From positions 33,846 through 97,845 of the forward strand of contig CALAOT010000011.1 of the NCBI GenBank assembly GCA_937889545.1: a stretch of DNA of 64,000 bases, in the 5' to 3' direction. Numbering within the stretch: position 1 is the stretch's first letter; each line of letters opens with the position of its first letter. Source of the stretch: an uncultured Opitutaceae bacterium. GTDB taxonomy: Bacteria; Verrucomicrobiota; Verrucomicrobiia; Opitutales; Opitutaceae. Under the pieces are notes generated by a model. That model was not told the DNA's origin, ran no database searches, and was given only the letters and a program-made list of their open reading frames with translations. This document shows positions 49,050 through 58,056 of this stretch, piece by piece. The position numbers and the translations under genes were made by a program.

Positions 49050-52000
49050 ATGACAACGATCCCATTGCCCAAGGCACCCGCCCAACGCCGGACAGGACTC
49101 ACCCGCAGCCCCGGGCGGCTATGCCGTCTCTTCGCGGCGGCCGCGGCGGCGGCGCTCGCATGCGCGGCGGCCGCGTCGCCCTTCCAGAGTCCGGCCGGCC
49201 TGAGCGCAACGGAGCGGGTGCAGGGCTACCGGGACGGCGTCGTCCTGGCCAAGCCCAGGGCGCAGATGCTCCCGATGATCGACCAGGTGGAGAGGGCCGA
49301 GGGGCTCGAGCCGCGGGCGGAGTTCGGGCGGTTCGGCCACGTGCGGGTCCTCGGGCTTGCCGCCGGCGACACCGTCGCGGCCGCGGTGAAGAGGCTCATG
49401 GCCACGGGGCGCTATGAATACGTGGAGCCGGACTACATCCGGCGCGCCGCGAACGTTCCGAATGATCCCATGTTCGGAAACCAGTGGGGACTCAACAACA
49501 CCGGCTTAAACGCCGGCGGTGGCGGAATCGCGGGCGCCGACATCCATGCCGAGGCCGGCTGGACCACGCGCTCAGGCGCCGCGGGCGTCGTTGTGGGCAT
49601 GCTCGACTCCGGGGCCCTCCTAAGCCACCAGGACCTCGCGGCCAACCTGTGGGTGAATCCCAACCCGTATACGACGGCGTCGTTCGCCTCGACCTCCGAG
49701 ACGGACAGCCTCAACGGCCTCAATGCGGTGGCCAGGACCGGCCCCCCCGCGGACGACGTCGGCCACGGAACGGTTACGTCGGGGGTCGTCGGCGCGGTGG
49801 GCAACAACGGACTCGGGGTCTCGGGCGTCGCGTGGTCGGTGCAGCTTATGGAGCTCAAGTTCATCGCCAGCACCGGAGAGGGATCCACGGCCGCGGAACT
49901 CCCCTGCATCGATTATGCGATCGCGCACGGCGTGAGCGTGATCAACGCAAGCTTCGGGAGCCAGGGGGCCTCGCAGGCCGAGATGGACGCGATCCAGGCG
50001 GCGGGCAAGGCGGGGATCGTGTTCGTGTGCGCGGCGGGAAACAGCGCGGAGAACATCGACATATCCCCGTTTTTCCCGGCGGACTACCCGCTCGACAACA
50101 TCATCAGCGTCGGCGCCTCGGACAACCGCGACCTGCCTTCGTATTTCTCGAACTACGGGTCGGGATCGGTCGAGGTCTTCGCGCCCGGCGAGAACATCCT
50201 GTCGACCTCCTACACGGGCACGTCGTCCTATGCGTACGAGAGCGGAACTTCGCTGGCGGCGCCCTTTGTAACGGGCGCGGTGGCGCTGCTGAGGGCGCAG
50301 TTCCCGGGCGACACGTACCGGGAGACCATCAACCGGATCCTCAACGGTGCGGACCCCGTCCCGGGCCTGGCGGGCAAGGCGCAGACCGGGGGCCGGTTGG
50401 ACCTCGCGAACTCGCTCACATCGGCCCCGAACACCGCCCCCAACGCGCTATTCGGGAACCGGACGGTCCTCGCTGGCCTCGACCCGTTCACGCGGTCGAA
50501 CAACGTGGACACGCCATTGGCGCTTGAGGCCGGCACACCGGCGATCCCGGGCGGGTCGGGGGCCGGCGGGCATTCCTTGTGGTGGCAATGGACGGCCCCG
50601 GAGAACGCGAGCGTCGAGATCGACACGAGCGGCACGAACGGGGGGCAGTACTTCACGGGGGGAAGCACGTACGCGACGCTGCTCGGCGTGTACACGGGAT
50701 CGGGCCTGGGCTCGCTCGCCACGGTGGCGCAGAACGCCACCTACGGCACGGAGCCGCTTGAGGGAAGCCCCGGCACGATGGTCCCGTACAGCGAGGTGAC
50801 CTTCGAGGCGACGGCAGGGACGACGTACCAGATCAACGTCCAGGGGCAGGGCGGCGCGACCGGGCAGACGGTCCTGGCGATCTTCACGGACCCGGACTAC
50901 GACTCCTTCTCGAAGGCCCGGGCCCTCGCCGGCCCGAGCGTCTCGGTCCTGGACGCCAACCCGAAGGCGACCCGCGAGGCGGGCGAACCCCTTATCCTCG
51001 GCAACGCCGGCGGGCACTCGCTCTGGTATTCCTGGATGGCGCCCTTTACCGGGACGGCGCAGGTCTCCGGCTACAGCTACGACTTCAATCCCGCGGTCGC
51101 CGTCTACACCGGCGCGGCGCTCAGCGGCCTCACGGCGGTCGCCTCGGCCTCGGCGACCGGCAACACGGGAACCGTGACCGTAGCCAGCCAATGCCTGTGC
51201 ACGTTCGACGCGACTGAGGGCGCAACCTACCTGATCACCGTCGACGGGGTGACCGCGAACGACATCGGCGAATTCACGCTCTCGGTCGCGGACTCGCTGT
51301 GGCAGGCGACCACGGGGGACGCGGTGACCTGCTCGCCCGCGGTCCGGACCGACGGGACGGTCTACGTCGGGAGCAACGACAACAAGTTCTACGCATTCAA
51401 CACGGCCGGGGCGGTCAAGTGGAGCCACGCGGCCGGGGCGCCGTTCGACACGAGCTCCGCCGCCATCGGCTCAGACGGGACGGTCTATGCGGGCTGCACC
51501 GACGGGAACGTGTACGCGTTCATGCCGAATGACGGCACCGTCAAGTGGACCTACTTGGTGCCCACGCCGTCGAACCCCTCGCTCGACAACGCGCTGGACT
51601 CGTCGCCCGCCGTGGCGCAGGACGGCACGGTCTACATCCACGCGGACGACGGGAACCTCTACGCGCTCAATTCCGATGGCACCCTCAAGTGGACGTTCGC
51701 GGTCCCGGGGCTCTCGTACGCGGCCCCGACGATCGCGCCCGACGGCACGGTCTACATTGGTACCGACGGCGGGCTGCTCTATGCGGTCAGTTCCGCGGGC
51801 ATGCAGAAATGGGTGTTCACGACGCCGGTCTCGGGCGAGCCGATCTACACGGCCGCGGCGATCGACCTCCAGGGAAACCTCTATTTCGGGACGCTCAGCG
51901 GAAATTTCTACTCGGTGAGCCCGGTCGGCGTCCTGCGCTGGGCCTACCCCGTGGGCAATGGCGTCACGTCCGCCCCGGCGCTGGCGAACGGCAACGTGTA

Positions 52001-53444
52001 CTTCGGCGGCTATGACGGCAACCTGTACGCGCTCACGACGGCGGGCTCGCTCGCGTGGAAGTATCCCCTTGGGACCCAGGTGCGGGCGAGCGCGCCCGCG
52101 GTCGACTCGAACGGTGTCGTCTACATCGGCTGCTACGACCACAACGTGTACGCGGTCAGTCCGGGCGGGGCGCTGGCCAGGATATACGCGAGCGACGACA
52201 TCATCCGCTCCTCGCCCGTGATCGCGGGGACGACGCTCTGTTTTGGGAGCGAGGACCACAAGGTCTACGCCTTTGACATCAGCGCCGGCCCGGCGGCGGC
52301 CGACTGGCCGATGTACCAGTTCGGCGGCCAGAGGCTTGGCCGGGCCGCGTCCAGCGTTCTCGAGATCACCGACCAGCCGGCCGCACAGGCGGTGTCTGTC
52401 GGTTCCCCGTTCTCGCTCAGCGTGGGCGCCCTGGCGCCCGGGACGATCACCTACCAGTGGTACCTTGACGGCAGCGCGATTACGGGCGCGACCAACCCGA
52501 CCTACACGGTGTCCTCCGCCCCGCAGGCGGCCGCCGGCAGCTACACGGCGACCGTGACGAGCGGCTCGGGCAGCCTGACAAGCGCGCCCGCCGTCGTGAC
52601 CGTGAGCGCCGTCCCGGAAAGGATCGTGGACATTTCGGCGCGGGAGGTTGTCGGGACGGGGGCCAATGTGATGATTGCCGGGTTTGTCGTCTCGGGCACG
52701 AGCCAGAAGACCGTCCTCATCCGGGCGTCGGGCCCCGCGCTCGTGCCGTTCGGCGTCTCGGGGACTCTTCCGGATCCGAAACTGCAGCTCAACCGGAGCA
52801 ACCCGGACGGCACCTCCACGCTGCTCTACACCAACACCGGCTGGGGAGGCAGCGCAGTGATCTCCGCGGCCGCGGCCGCGGCCGGCGCCTTCCCCTGGAC
52901 CAACAGCGGCAGCAATGACGCGGCACTGCTCGTGACGCTCAGCCCGGGCGCGTACACGGCCGTCGTGTCCGGGGCCAGCGGGGACACCGGCGTGTCCCTC
53001 GTGGAGGTCTACGACACGCAGCCGGGATCTCTCGATTCAAAGCTTCTGAACATCTCGACGCGCGGGGTTGTCGGGACGGGGGCCAATGTGATGATAGCCG
53101 GGTTTGTCGTCTCGGGCACGAGCCAGAAGACCGTCCTCATCCGGGCATCGGGCCCCGCGCTCGTGCCATTCGGCGTCTCGGGGACTCTTCCGGATCCGAA
53201 ACTGCAGCTCAACCGGAGCAACCCGGACGGCACCTCCACGCTGCTCTACACCAACACCGGCTGGGGAGGCAGCGCAGTGATCTCCGCGGCCGCGGCCGCG
53301 GCCGGCGCCTTCCCCTGGACCAACAGCGGCAGCAATGACGCGGCACTGCTCGTGACGCTCAGCCCGGGCGCGTACACGGCCGTCGTGTCCGGGGCCAGCG
53401 GGGACACCGGCGTGTCCCTCGTGGAGGTCTACGACATCCAATAG
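49050..53444 (+). CDS. Secreted subtilisin-like (S8) peptidase with PQQ-like repeats and Ig/CTERM-type tail
   Basis: About 1464 residues from ATG 49050, chosen because the signal peptide (RLCRLFAAAAAAALACAAAASPF) follows it; GTG 48915 would overlap the ABC gene by 4 bp but puts the signal ~65 residues in. An N-terminal propeptide-like part is followed by the S8 triad: GMLDSGALLSHQD (Asp), VGHGTVTSGVVG (His), YESGTSLAAPFVTGAV (Ser). A jelly-roll-like part comes next, and seven or so PQQ/BamB-like blades (DGTVYVGSNDNKFYAFN, DGNLYALNSDGTLKWTF) span about 51300-52280. An Ig domain (ITDQPAAQAVSVGSPFSLSV) and two near-identical 140-residue units follow. Function beyond proteolysis is inferred. Confidence 0.88.
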   Translation: MTTIPLPKAPAQRRTGLTRSPGRLCRLFAAAAAAALACAAAASPFQSPAGLSATERVQGYRDGVVLAKPRAQMLPMIDQVERAEGLEPRAEFGRFGHVRVLGLAAGDTVAAAVKRLMATGRYEYVEPDYIRRAANVPNDPMFGNQWGLNNTGLNAGGGGIAGADIHAEAGWTTRSGAAGVVVGMLDSGALLSHQDLAANLWVNPNPYTTASFASTSETDSLNGLNAVARTGPPADDVGHGTVTSGVVGAVGNNGLGVSGVAWSVQLMELKFIASTGEGSTAAELPCIDYAIAHGVSVINASFGSQGASQAEMDAIQAAGKAGIVFVCAAGNSAENIDISPFFPADYPLDNIISVGASDNRDLPSYFSNYGSGSVEVFAPGENILSTSYTGTSSYAYESGTSLAAPFVTGAVALLRAQFPGDTYRETINRILNGADPVPGLAGKAQTGGRLDLANSLTSAPNTAPNALFGNRTVLAGLDPFTRSNNVDTPLALEAGTPAIPGGSGAGGHSLWWQWTAPENASVEIDTSGTNGGQYFTGGSTYATLLGVYTGSGLGSLATVAQNATYGTEPLEGSPGTMVPYSEVTFEATAGTTYQINVQGQGGATGQTVLAIFTDPDYDSFSKARALAGPSVSVLDANPKATREAGEPLILGNAGGHSLWYSWMAPFTGTAQVSGYSYDFNPAVAVYTGAALSGLTAVASASATGNTGTVTVASQCLCTFDATEGATYLITVDGVTANDIGEFTLSVADSLWQATTGDAVTCSPAVRTDGTVYVGSNDNKFYAFNTAGAVKWSHAAGAPFDTSSAAIGSDGTVYAGCTDGNVYAFMPNDGTVKWTYLVPTPSNPSLDNALDSSPAVAQDGTVYIHADDGNLYALNSDGTLKWTFAVPGLSYAAPTIAPDGTVYIGTDGGLLYAVSSAGMQKWVFTTPVSGEPIYTAAAIDLQGNLYFGTLSGNFYSVSPVGVLRWAYPVGNGVTSAPALANGNVYFGGYDGNLYALTTAGSLAWKYPLGTQVRASAPAVDSNGVVYIGCYDHNVYAVSPGGALARIYASDDIIRSSPVIAGTTLCFGSEDHKVYAFDISAGPAAADWPMYQFGGQRLGRAASSVLEITDQPAAQAVSVGSPFSLSVGALAPGTITYQWYLDGSAITGATNPTYTVSSAPQAAAGSYTATVTSGSGSLTSAPAVVTVSAVPERIVDISAREVVGTGANVMIAGFVVSGTSQKTVLIRASGPALVPFGVSGTLPDPKLQLNRSNPDGTSTLLYTNTGWGGSAVISAAAAAAGAFPWTNSGSNDAALLVTLSPGAYTAVVSGASGDTGVSLVEVYDTQPGSLDSKLLNISTRGVVGTGANVMIAGFVVSGTSQKTVLIRASGPALVPFGVSGTLPDPKLQLNRSNPDGTSTLLYTNTGWGGSAVISAAAAAAGAFPWTNSGSNDAALLVTLSPGAYTAVVSGASGDTGVSLVEVYDIQ
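52644..53440 (+). repeat. 420-bp near-identical tandem duplication at the end of the S8 gene
   Basis: Two in-frame 140-codon units lie 420 bp apart. Both encode VGTGANVMIAGFVVSGTSQ ... GDTGVSLVEVYD. At the DNA level they differ at very few positions over most of the unit, including silent ones (for example 'gatgattgccg' versus 'gatgatagccg'). This fits a recent duplication or gene conversion. Confidence 0.88.
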
Positions 53445-53454
53445 GGGCCGCGCG

Positions 53455-55419
53455 TCACTTCTGCGCGGGCGCGCGCGGGTCTGCGTGCCGGGGCACGGCG
53501 AGGAGCGTATAGTAGTTGTCGACCAGGAAGCCCTCGTAGCCCTCGGACGTCCCATCCCACTTTCTCCAGTCATTGGTCATCTGGTTCGGGCCGAGGCCCT
53601 CGAACTCCCTCCTGTCGAACGCGCCGAGTATGGGGAGGAGGATCCGGCCGGCGCGCGCGTGCTGGCCCACGCGGTCGAAGGCCGCGATGGTGAAATAGGC
53701 GAAGCAGGCCGTCGCGCCCCCGTTCTCGTAGACCTGGAATCCGTCGGCGTTGTCCTCCCTGGCGCCTCCGCCGTACCGGGGATCCTTGTGCGCGTAGTCC
53801 CTTCGCGGCACCGGGACCAGGTCACCGGGCAGGCCCATCCGGAAATCCGAGTATCCCACCGCGGCCATCTTCTCCCAGAGCCGGTCCATGATCCCCGCCG
53901 CCTTGTCTTCGGGAACCAGCCCGTAGAGGACGGCGATGCCGTTCACAAAGAGGAAGTAGTAGTCGTGCAGCTGGCCGTCGGCGCTGCGCCATCCGGCCAG
54001 CACGCCCGTCGAAGGGTCGAAGAACGCCGGGAAATAGGCGTCGTGGAGCCTCCTGGCCGCCGCGCCGTAGCGCGCGGCGTCGTCCGACCTGCCGAGTTCG
54101 GCCGCCATCCGGCGCATCCCCCCCAGGGCGCGGTAGGCCAGCGCATTGGCGTAGGCGTCCTCGTGGCCGAAGCCGATCGTGTCCCACCAGTTCGAGGGGC
54201 GCACCTTCGGCGGCCCCTCCGGCCAGGAGCCCGAGTTGCCCGTGGCCGCGTACGCGATGAGACCCGTCCCGGCGCGGTCCGTGGCCAGCATCCGGTCCGC
54301 CCAGGCCTTAAGCCCCGCGTAGTTGCGCTGGAGCCAAGCCCTGTCGCGGCGGCCCTCGGCATAGTCGCAGGCCGCGATCAGAAGCGACGGGAATGTGTCC
54401 GAGGACTCCTCGGGAAAGTCGCCGTACCCCGGCATCCCGTAGGTCTTTGTCCCGGCGAGGACGAGCTCGAGCGACTGGCGGACCATGTCCAGCGCGCAGA
54501 GGCTGCCGGCCAGCGGCGGCGTCTCCCTGGCGATGTCGGCGTATTCGTAATAGCAGAACCCGCAGGAGTCGCTGTTGGTGTTGTTGGAAAGCAGGCGCCT
54601 GTTCGGATTGAGCTGGAAGATGTTGAGCCAGTTCCGCCGGAATCCATCGAGCCGGGGATCGTCCTCGGCCCCGGCCACCTGTGGGCAGATGGTTGTGACG
54701 TCCCATTGGTATTCGATGCGCGGGCTGGCCTGGCTCGCTCCCGGGAACGAGATCCTGATCCAGCCCGGCCCCGAGGAGTATCCCACGTCGGCGTCCGGGG
54801 AGCCGCTGGACGCCAGGCGAAACGTGCCGAAACCGGGGAGATGCAGGACCGCCGGCAGCGCGATTCCGCCCTTGGCGTCAAACAACCCGAGCAGGGTGCT
54901 GTAGCATCGGCGGGTGTCGAAAGATAGGACCAGCGCCTCGGGCGCCCCCGCTGGGGACCACATGGACATGAAGCGCAGGCCCCGCTCGGTCGCCTCGATC
55001 GTCCATTCCGGATCAACCGCGAGGGGGGCCGGGCCCCGCGAATACTCCAGCCGGGCGCCGGACGTGGTGATGTGGCTCGCTACGGAATAGGGCGGCCGGG
55101 TCCATGCGTCGGGCGACAGGACATCCTGCCCGACCCTGCCATGGCCCAGGCTGTCCACCCCCAGGAAGAGGAGGGCAGGATGGCTCAGGGAAAGCTTGGC
55201 GTTCAGGTAGCCGGACTGGACGCGGACCCCGTCCCCTTCCTCGGTCGTCGCCGGGCCCGCGCCGGGTCCCGCGGCGACCGACGGATAGGGGATCGAGGTC
55301 AATCCCAACAGGAGGAACAGCCGAGCGGGGATGAAGCCTCCGGCGCCGCCGGGCGGGCGGTTGGGGGGGGACTGCGCAGGTCGCGAGGGAGCTGTGTCTC
55401 GGCTGCAGACCGGTGTCAT
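53455..55419 (-). CDS. Secreted (alpha/alpha)6-barrel glycoside hydrolase, family unassigned
   Basis: 654 residues with a signal (PARLFLLLGLTSIPYPSVAAG) after a long charged N-terminus; the true start may be further in. A beta-sandwich half leads to a helical-barrel half with CGFCYYEYADIARETPPLAGSL, GYGDFPEESSDTFPSLLIAACDYAEGRR, NYAGLKAWADRMLATD, WWDTIGFGHEDAYANALAYRALGGMRRMA and a terminal EGLGPNQMTNDWRKWDGTSEGYEGFLVDNYYTL. The pattern suits six-hairpin glycosidases (GH63/78/95-like), but the exact family is not clear. It converges with the S8 gene and is followed by the peptidase gene upstream. Confidence 0.68.
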   Translation of the reverse strand: MTPVCSRDTAPSRPAQSPPNRPPGGAGGFIPARLFLLLGLTSIPYPSVAAGPGAGPATTEEGDGVRVQSGYLNAKLSLSHPALLFLGVDSLGHGRVGQDVLSPDAWTRPPYSVASHITTSGARLEYSRGPAPLAVDPEWTIEATERGLRFMSMWSPAGAPEALVLSFDTRRCYSTLLGLFDAKGGIALPAVLHLPGFGTFRLASSGSPDADVGYSSGPGWIRISFPGASQASPRIEYQWDVTTICPQVAGAEDDPRLDGFRRNWLNIFQLNPNRRLLSNNTNSDSCGFCYYEYADIARETPPLAGSLCALDMVRQSLELVLAGTKTYGMPGYGDFPEESSDTFPSLLIAACDYAEGRRDRAWLQRNYAGLKAWADRMLATDRAGTGLIAYAATGNSGSWPEGPPKVRPSNWWDTIGFGHEDAYANALAYRALGGMRRMAAELGRSDDAARYGAAARRLHDAYFPAFFDPSTGVLAGWRSADGQLHDYYFLFVNGIAVLYGLVPEDKAAGIMDRLWEKMAAVGYSDFRMGLPGDLVPVPRRDYAHKDPRYGGGAREDNADGFQVYENGGATACFAYFTIAAFDRVGQHARAGRILLPILGAFDRREFEGLGPNQMTNDWRKWDGTSEGYEGFLVDNYYTLLAVPRHADPRAPAQK

Positions 55420-55470
55420 CGGCTGAGGAATTGGGGAAAGATGCCATCGGGCCGCGCCGCGGTTTGAATG

Positions 55471-57948
55471 CTAGGGGTGGCTGGCCGCAGCGGGCGCGTT
55501 CGTAACATAGGTCGCCAACCAGTTGTTCATTTCCCAGAACATGTGCAAAACGGACTCGCGGGCTGCGTATCCATGGGATTCGAGGGGAAGCAGGACGAAG
55601 CGAACCGTGCCACCCTGTCCCTTGATGGCGCTGAACAGGCGCTCGCTCTGGATCGGGAAGGTTCCGGAATTGTTGTCGGCCTCCCCGTGGATTAGAAGAA
55701 GAGGCGCCTTTATCGTGTCGGCGTGGGCGAATGGAGACATCTGGTAGTAGACCTCAGGCGCCTGCCAGTAGGTGCGCTCCTCGTTCTGGAACCCAAATGG
55801 CGTCAGGGTGCGGTTGTAGGCGCCGCTGCGGGCGATCCCGGCCTTAAACAGATCGCTGTGGGCCAGCAGGTTGGCCGTCATGAACGCGCCGTAGGAGTGC
55901 CCCATCACGGCGACACGGCTCCTGTCCACCACGCCGATGCGCACACCTTCGTCGATCGCCGCCTTCGCGCTGGCGACCAGCTGGTCGACGTACGTGTCAT
56001 TTGGCTCGGCCTTTCCCTCGCCGACGATCGGGATGGTGGCGTTGTCCAGGACCGCGTAGCCTTGCGTGACAAACGGGATGGGGGAGCCCCAATTCAAGAA
56101 AGGGAAGGCATAGGGCGAGCCGCTGAGCTGCCCCGCTGCATCCCTGGTCTTGTATTCCGTGGGATAGGAATGCATCAGCGTTGGCAGCGGGCCGTCCTGC
56201 GGTTTGTAGCCGGGGGGCAGATAGAGATCGGCGCTCAGGTCCACGCCGTCGGCGCGCTTGTATTTCAGAACCTGCTTCCTGGGGATGGGCGCGTCTCCGT
56301 ACGGGTTTGGGAAGAACGTGATTTGCCGCCAGGCGCTCTTGGGAGAACCCTCAACGTAGTAGTTCGGGCTCAGTTCGGGCGATTGGCGCTCGATCAGGAG
56401 AACGGGCCCGGCCGCGTCGATCACCGCACCGGCCGACTCATAGCTGGGCGGAGCCGACTGCCAAAGACGTTTTGCCTCGCCGGTGCTGACGTTGATGGCC
56501 GAAACGAAGGGCCTGTCGCCCTCGGGCGACGCGCCCTCCCCGCGAAAGTATACCGAGGTCTCGTCGGGCGTGGTCACCAGGACCGACTTGCCCGACGCGT
56601 TCGTCGCCGTGAAGGGCGCGCCTGGATCGTGGTAGATGTCCTCAAAGGAACCCTCGAAGAGTTTGGCGGGGGCAACGGCCGCGTTCGGCGCGACGGCGAG
56701 GAAGATCCGCTTGCGGTCCCGCCAGCGATCCTCTTCGACAAGGGCAAGGCGTTCGCTGGACCATTCGATGCTATCAAATCGCAGGGGGATCCCGACTAGT
56801 TTGCTCGCAGCGCCGTCAAACGGGGCACCCAACAGGAACACCGCGTCATGCGCCTCCACGTCCTTGCGCGGGTCGCCGCCATCCCCGGCCTCAACCCAGC
56901 AAATGCTGGAGGCTACATCGCTGCGCCACGTGAAATCACGCGGCCCGGGCGCAACTGCGTCGTGAATGTTCGGAATGCTGTCTTCGAGGGGCTTGTCGAC
57001 GAGCTGCCTTTTTGCGGCCGTGCGCACATTGACGACCGAGACGCGCTCGGGGAACATCGCAAACGGGAGCAGATACGAGTAGGGATGGTGGCGTTCATCG
57101 ACCAGGATGTAGCTTCCGTCAGGCGAGGCAGAGGCGCTGGTGATCACCCCGGGGTTTCCGACCGGGGAAGCCGCGCCGCCCAGGCGCACGAGCTTGAGCT
57201 GGGAGGTCGCGTAGTAGTCGAATATCCGCTCGTCTTCCGGATTCTTCAGGAGGTCTTCAAACGTGGCTCCCGGGGTGACGCGGCCGAGGTTCTCCTGGAT
57301 GACAGGCCCCACCGGCACCTCGTTGCGCCTGGGGGCCGCGGGCCTGCCGTCGGGGACCGCCTTGCAGAGCAGGCCCTGGCTGTCGGGCATCCACTCATAA
57401 GGTGAGCCGAAGATCCCGTTCAGGGATACGCCGGGGATTCTGCGAGCCCTTGCGCTCGCGACATCCACGATCCAAAGGCTGAGCCCCGCATCGGCCCCGG
57501 CTTCGCTGACGTTTACAAACGCGAGGTGTCGCGCATCCGGCGCCCAGGAAGTGAAGCGTATCTTTGCGCCGGTGGGCAGGCCCGTGACGGGGACTTCCTT
57601 CCCGTCAGGAAGCGCCTGCAGGCCCAGCGCAGTCAGGTAGCGCCCACGGGTCGGGCCGTTTGTCCTCGGATTGAAGCGCAGACCCGCCAACCGCAGTTCG
57701 GGTTGGGCGAGGTCGGAGATCGGGGGCAATCCGGAAATATACCCGATGAGCATCCACTTCTTGCCCGAGAAATCGGCAGAGGACACTTGGATGTAGGGGG
57801 TGGGCCGTGTATCGATGAGGTCCACGATGGCCTTCGGGGGTGCTTGATACGTCAGGTCTGCCTGCGCGGGAACAGGCGGCAGGGGAACGCCGAGGATCAG
57901 GGCGGTGGCGAGAGCAACGGGGCGGGATTTCAGGGGGCTAAGGGTCAT
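55471..57948 (-). CDS. S9 family peptidase (prolyl-oligopeptidase type), secreted
   Basis: About 825 residues from ATG 57948 (signal TLSPLKSRPVALATALILGVPLPPVPAQA). An N-terminal beta-propeller is followed by an alpha/beta-hydrolase domain with GHSYGAFMTANLL (nucleophile Ser), the Asp region LLIHGEADNNSGTFPIQ and the His in LPLESHGYAARES. The -GHSYGAFMTANLLAH- segment and the length fit the glutamyl/dipeptidyl aminopeptidase subgroup of S9. Substrate preference is inferred from the family only. It lies between two glycosidases on one strand. Confidence 0.86.
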   Translation of the reverse strand: MTLSPLKSRPVALATALILGVPLPPVPAQADLTYQAPPKAIVDLIDTRPTPYIQVSSADFSGKKWMLIGYISGLPPISDLAQPELRLAGLRFNPRTNGPTRGRYLTALGLQALPDGKEVPVTGLPTGAKIRFTSWAPDARHLAFVNVSEAGADAGLSLWIVDVASARARRIPGVSLNGIFGSPYEWMPDSQGLLCKAVPDGRPAAPRRNEVPVGPVIQENLGRVTPGATFEDLLKNPEDERIFDYYATSQLKLVRLGGAASPVGNPGVITSASASPDGSYILVDERHHPYSYLLPFAMFPERVSVVNVRTAAKRQLVDKPLEDSIPNIHDAVAPGPRDFTWRSDVASSICWVEAGDGGDPRKDVEAHDAVFLLGAPFDGAASKLVGIPLRFDSIEWSSERLALVEEDRWRDRKRIFLAVAPNAAVAPAKLFEGSFEDIYHDPGAPFTATNASGKSVLVTTPDETSVYFRGEGASPEGDRPFVSAINVSTGEAKRLWQSAPPSYESAGAVIDAAGPVLLIERQSPELSPNYYVEGSPKSAWRQITFFPNPYGDAPIPRKQVLKYKRADGVDLSADLYLPPGYKPQDGPLPTLMHSYPTEYKTRDAAGQLSGSPYAFPFLNWGSPIPFVTQGYAVLDNATIPIVGEGKAEPNDTYVDQLVASAKAAIDEGVRIGVVDRSRVAVMGHSYGAFMTANLLAHSDLFKAGIARSGAYNRTLTPFGFQNEERTYWQAPEVYYQMSPFAHADTIKAPLLLIHGEADNNSGTFPIQSERLFSAIKGQGGTVRFVLLPLESHGYAARESVLHMFWEMNNWLATYVTNAPAAASHP

Positions 57949-58056
57949 TGGTCTGTTGCCTCCGGGCAAAGGGGCAGAGCGTGTGATCGGCCCCCCATCG
58001 CGGGAAGCCCAAAAAGAGACTTGGGAGGGCCGAGCAAAGCCACGGGAACGCGTGGG

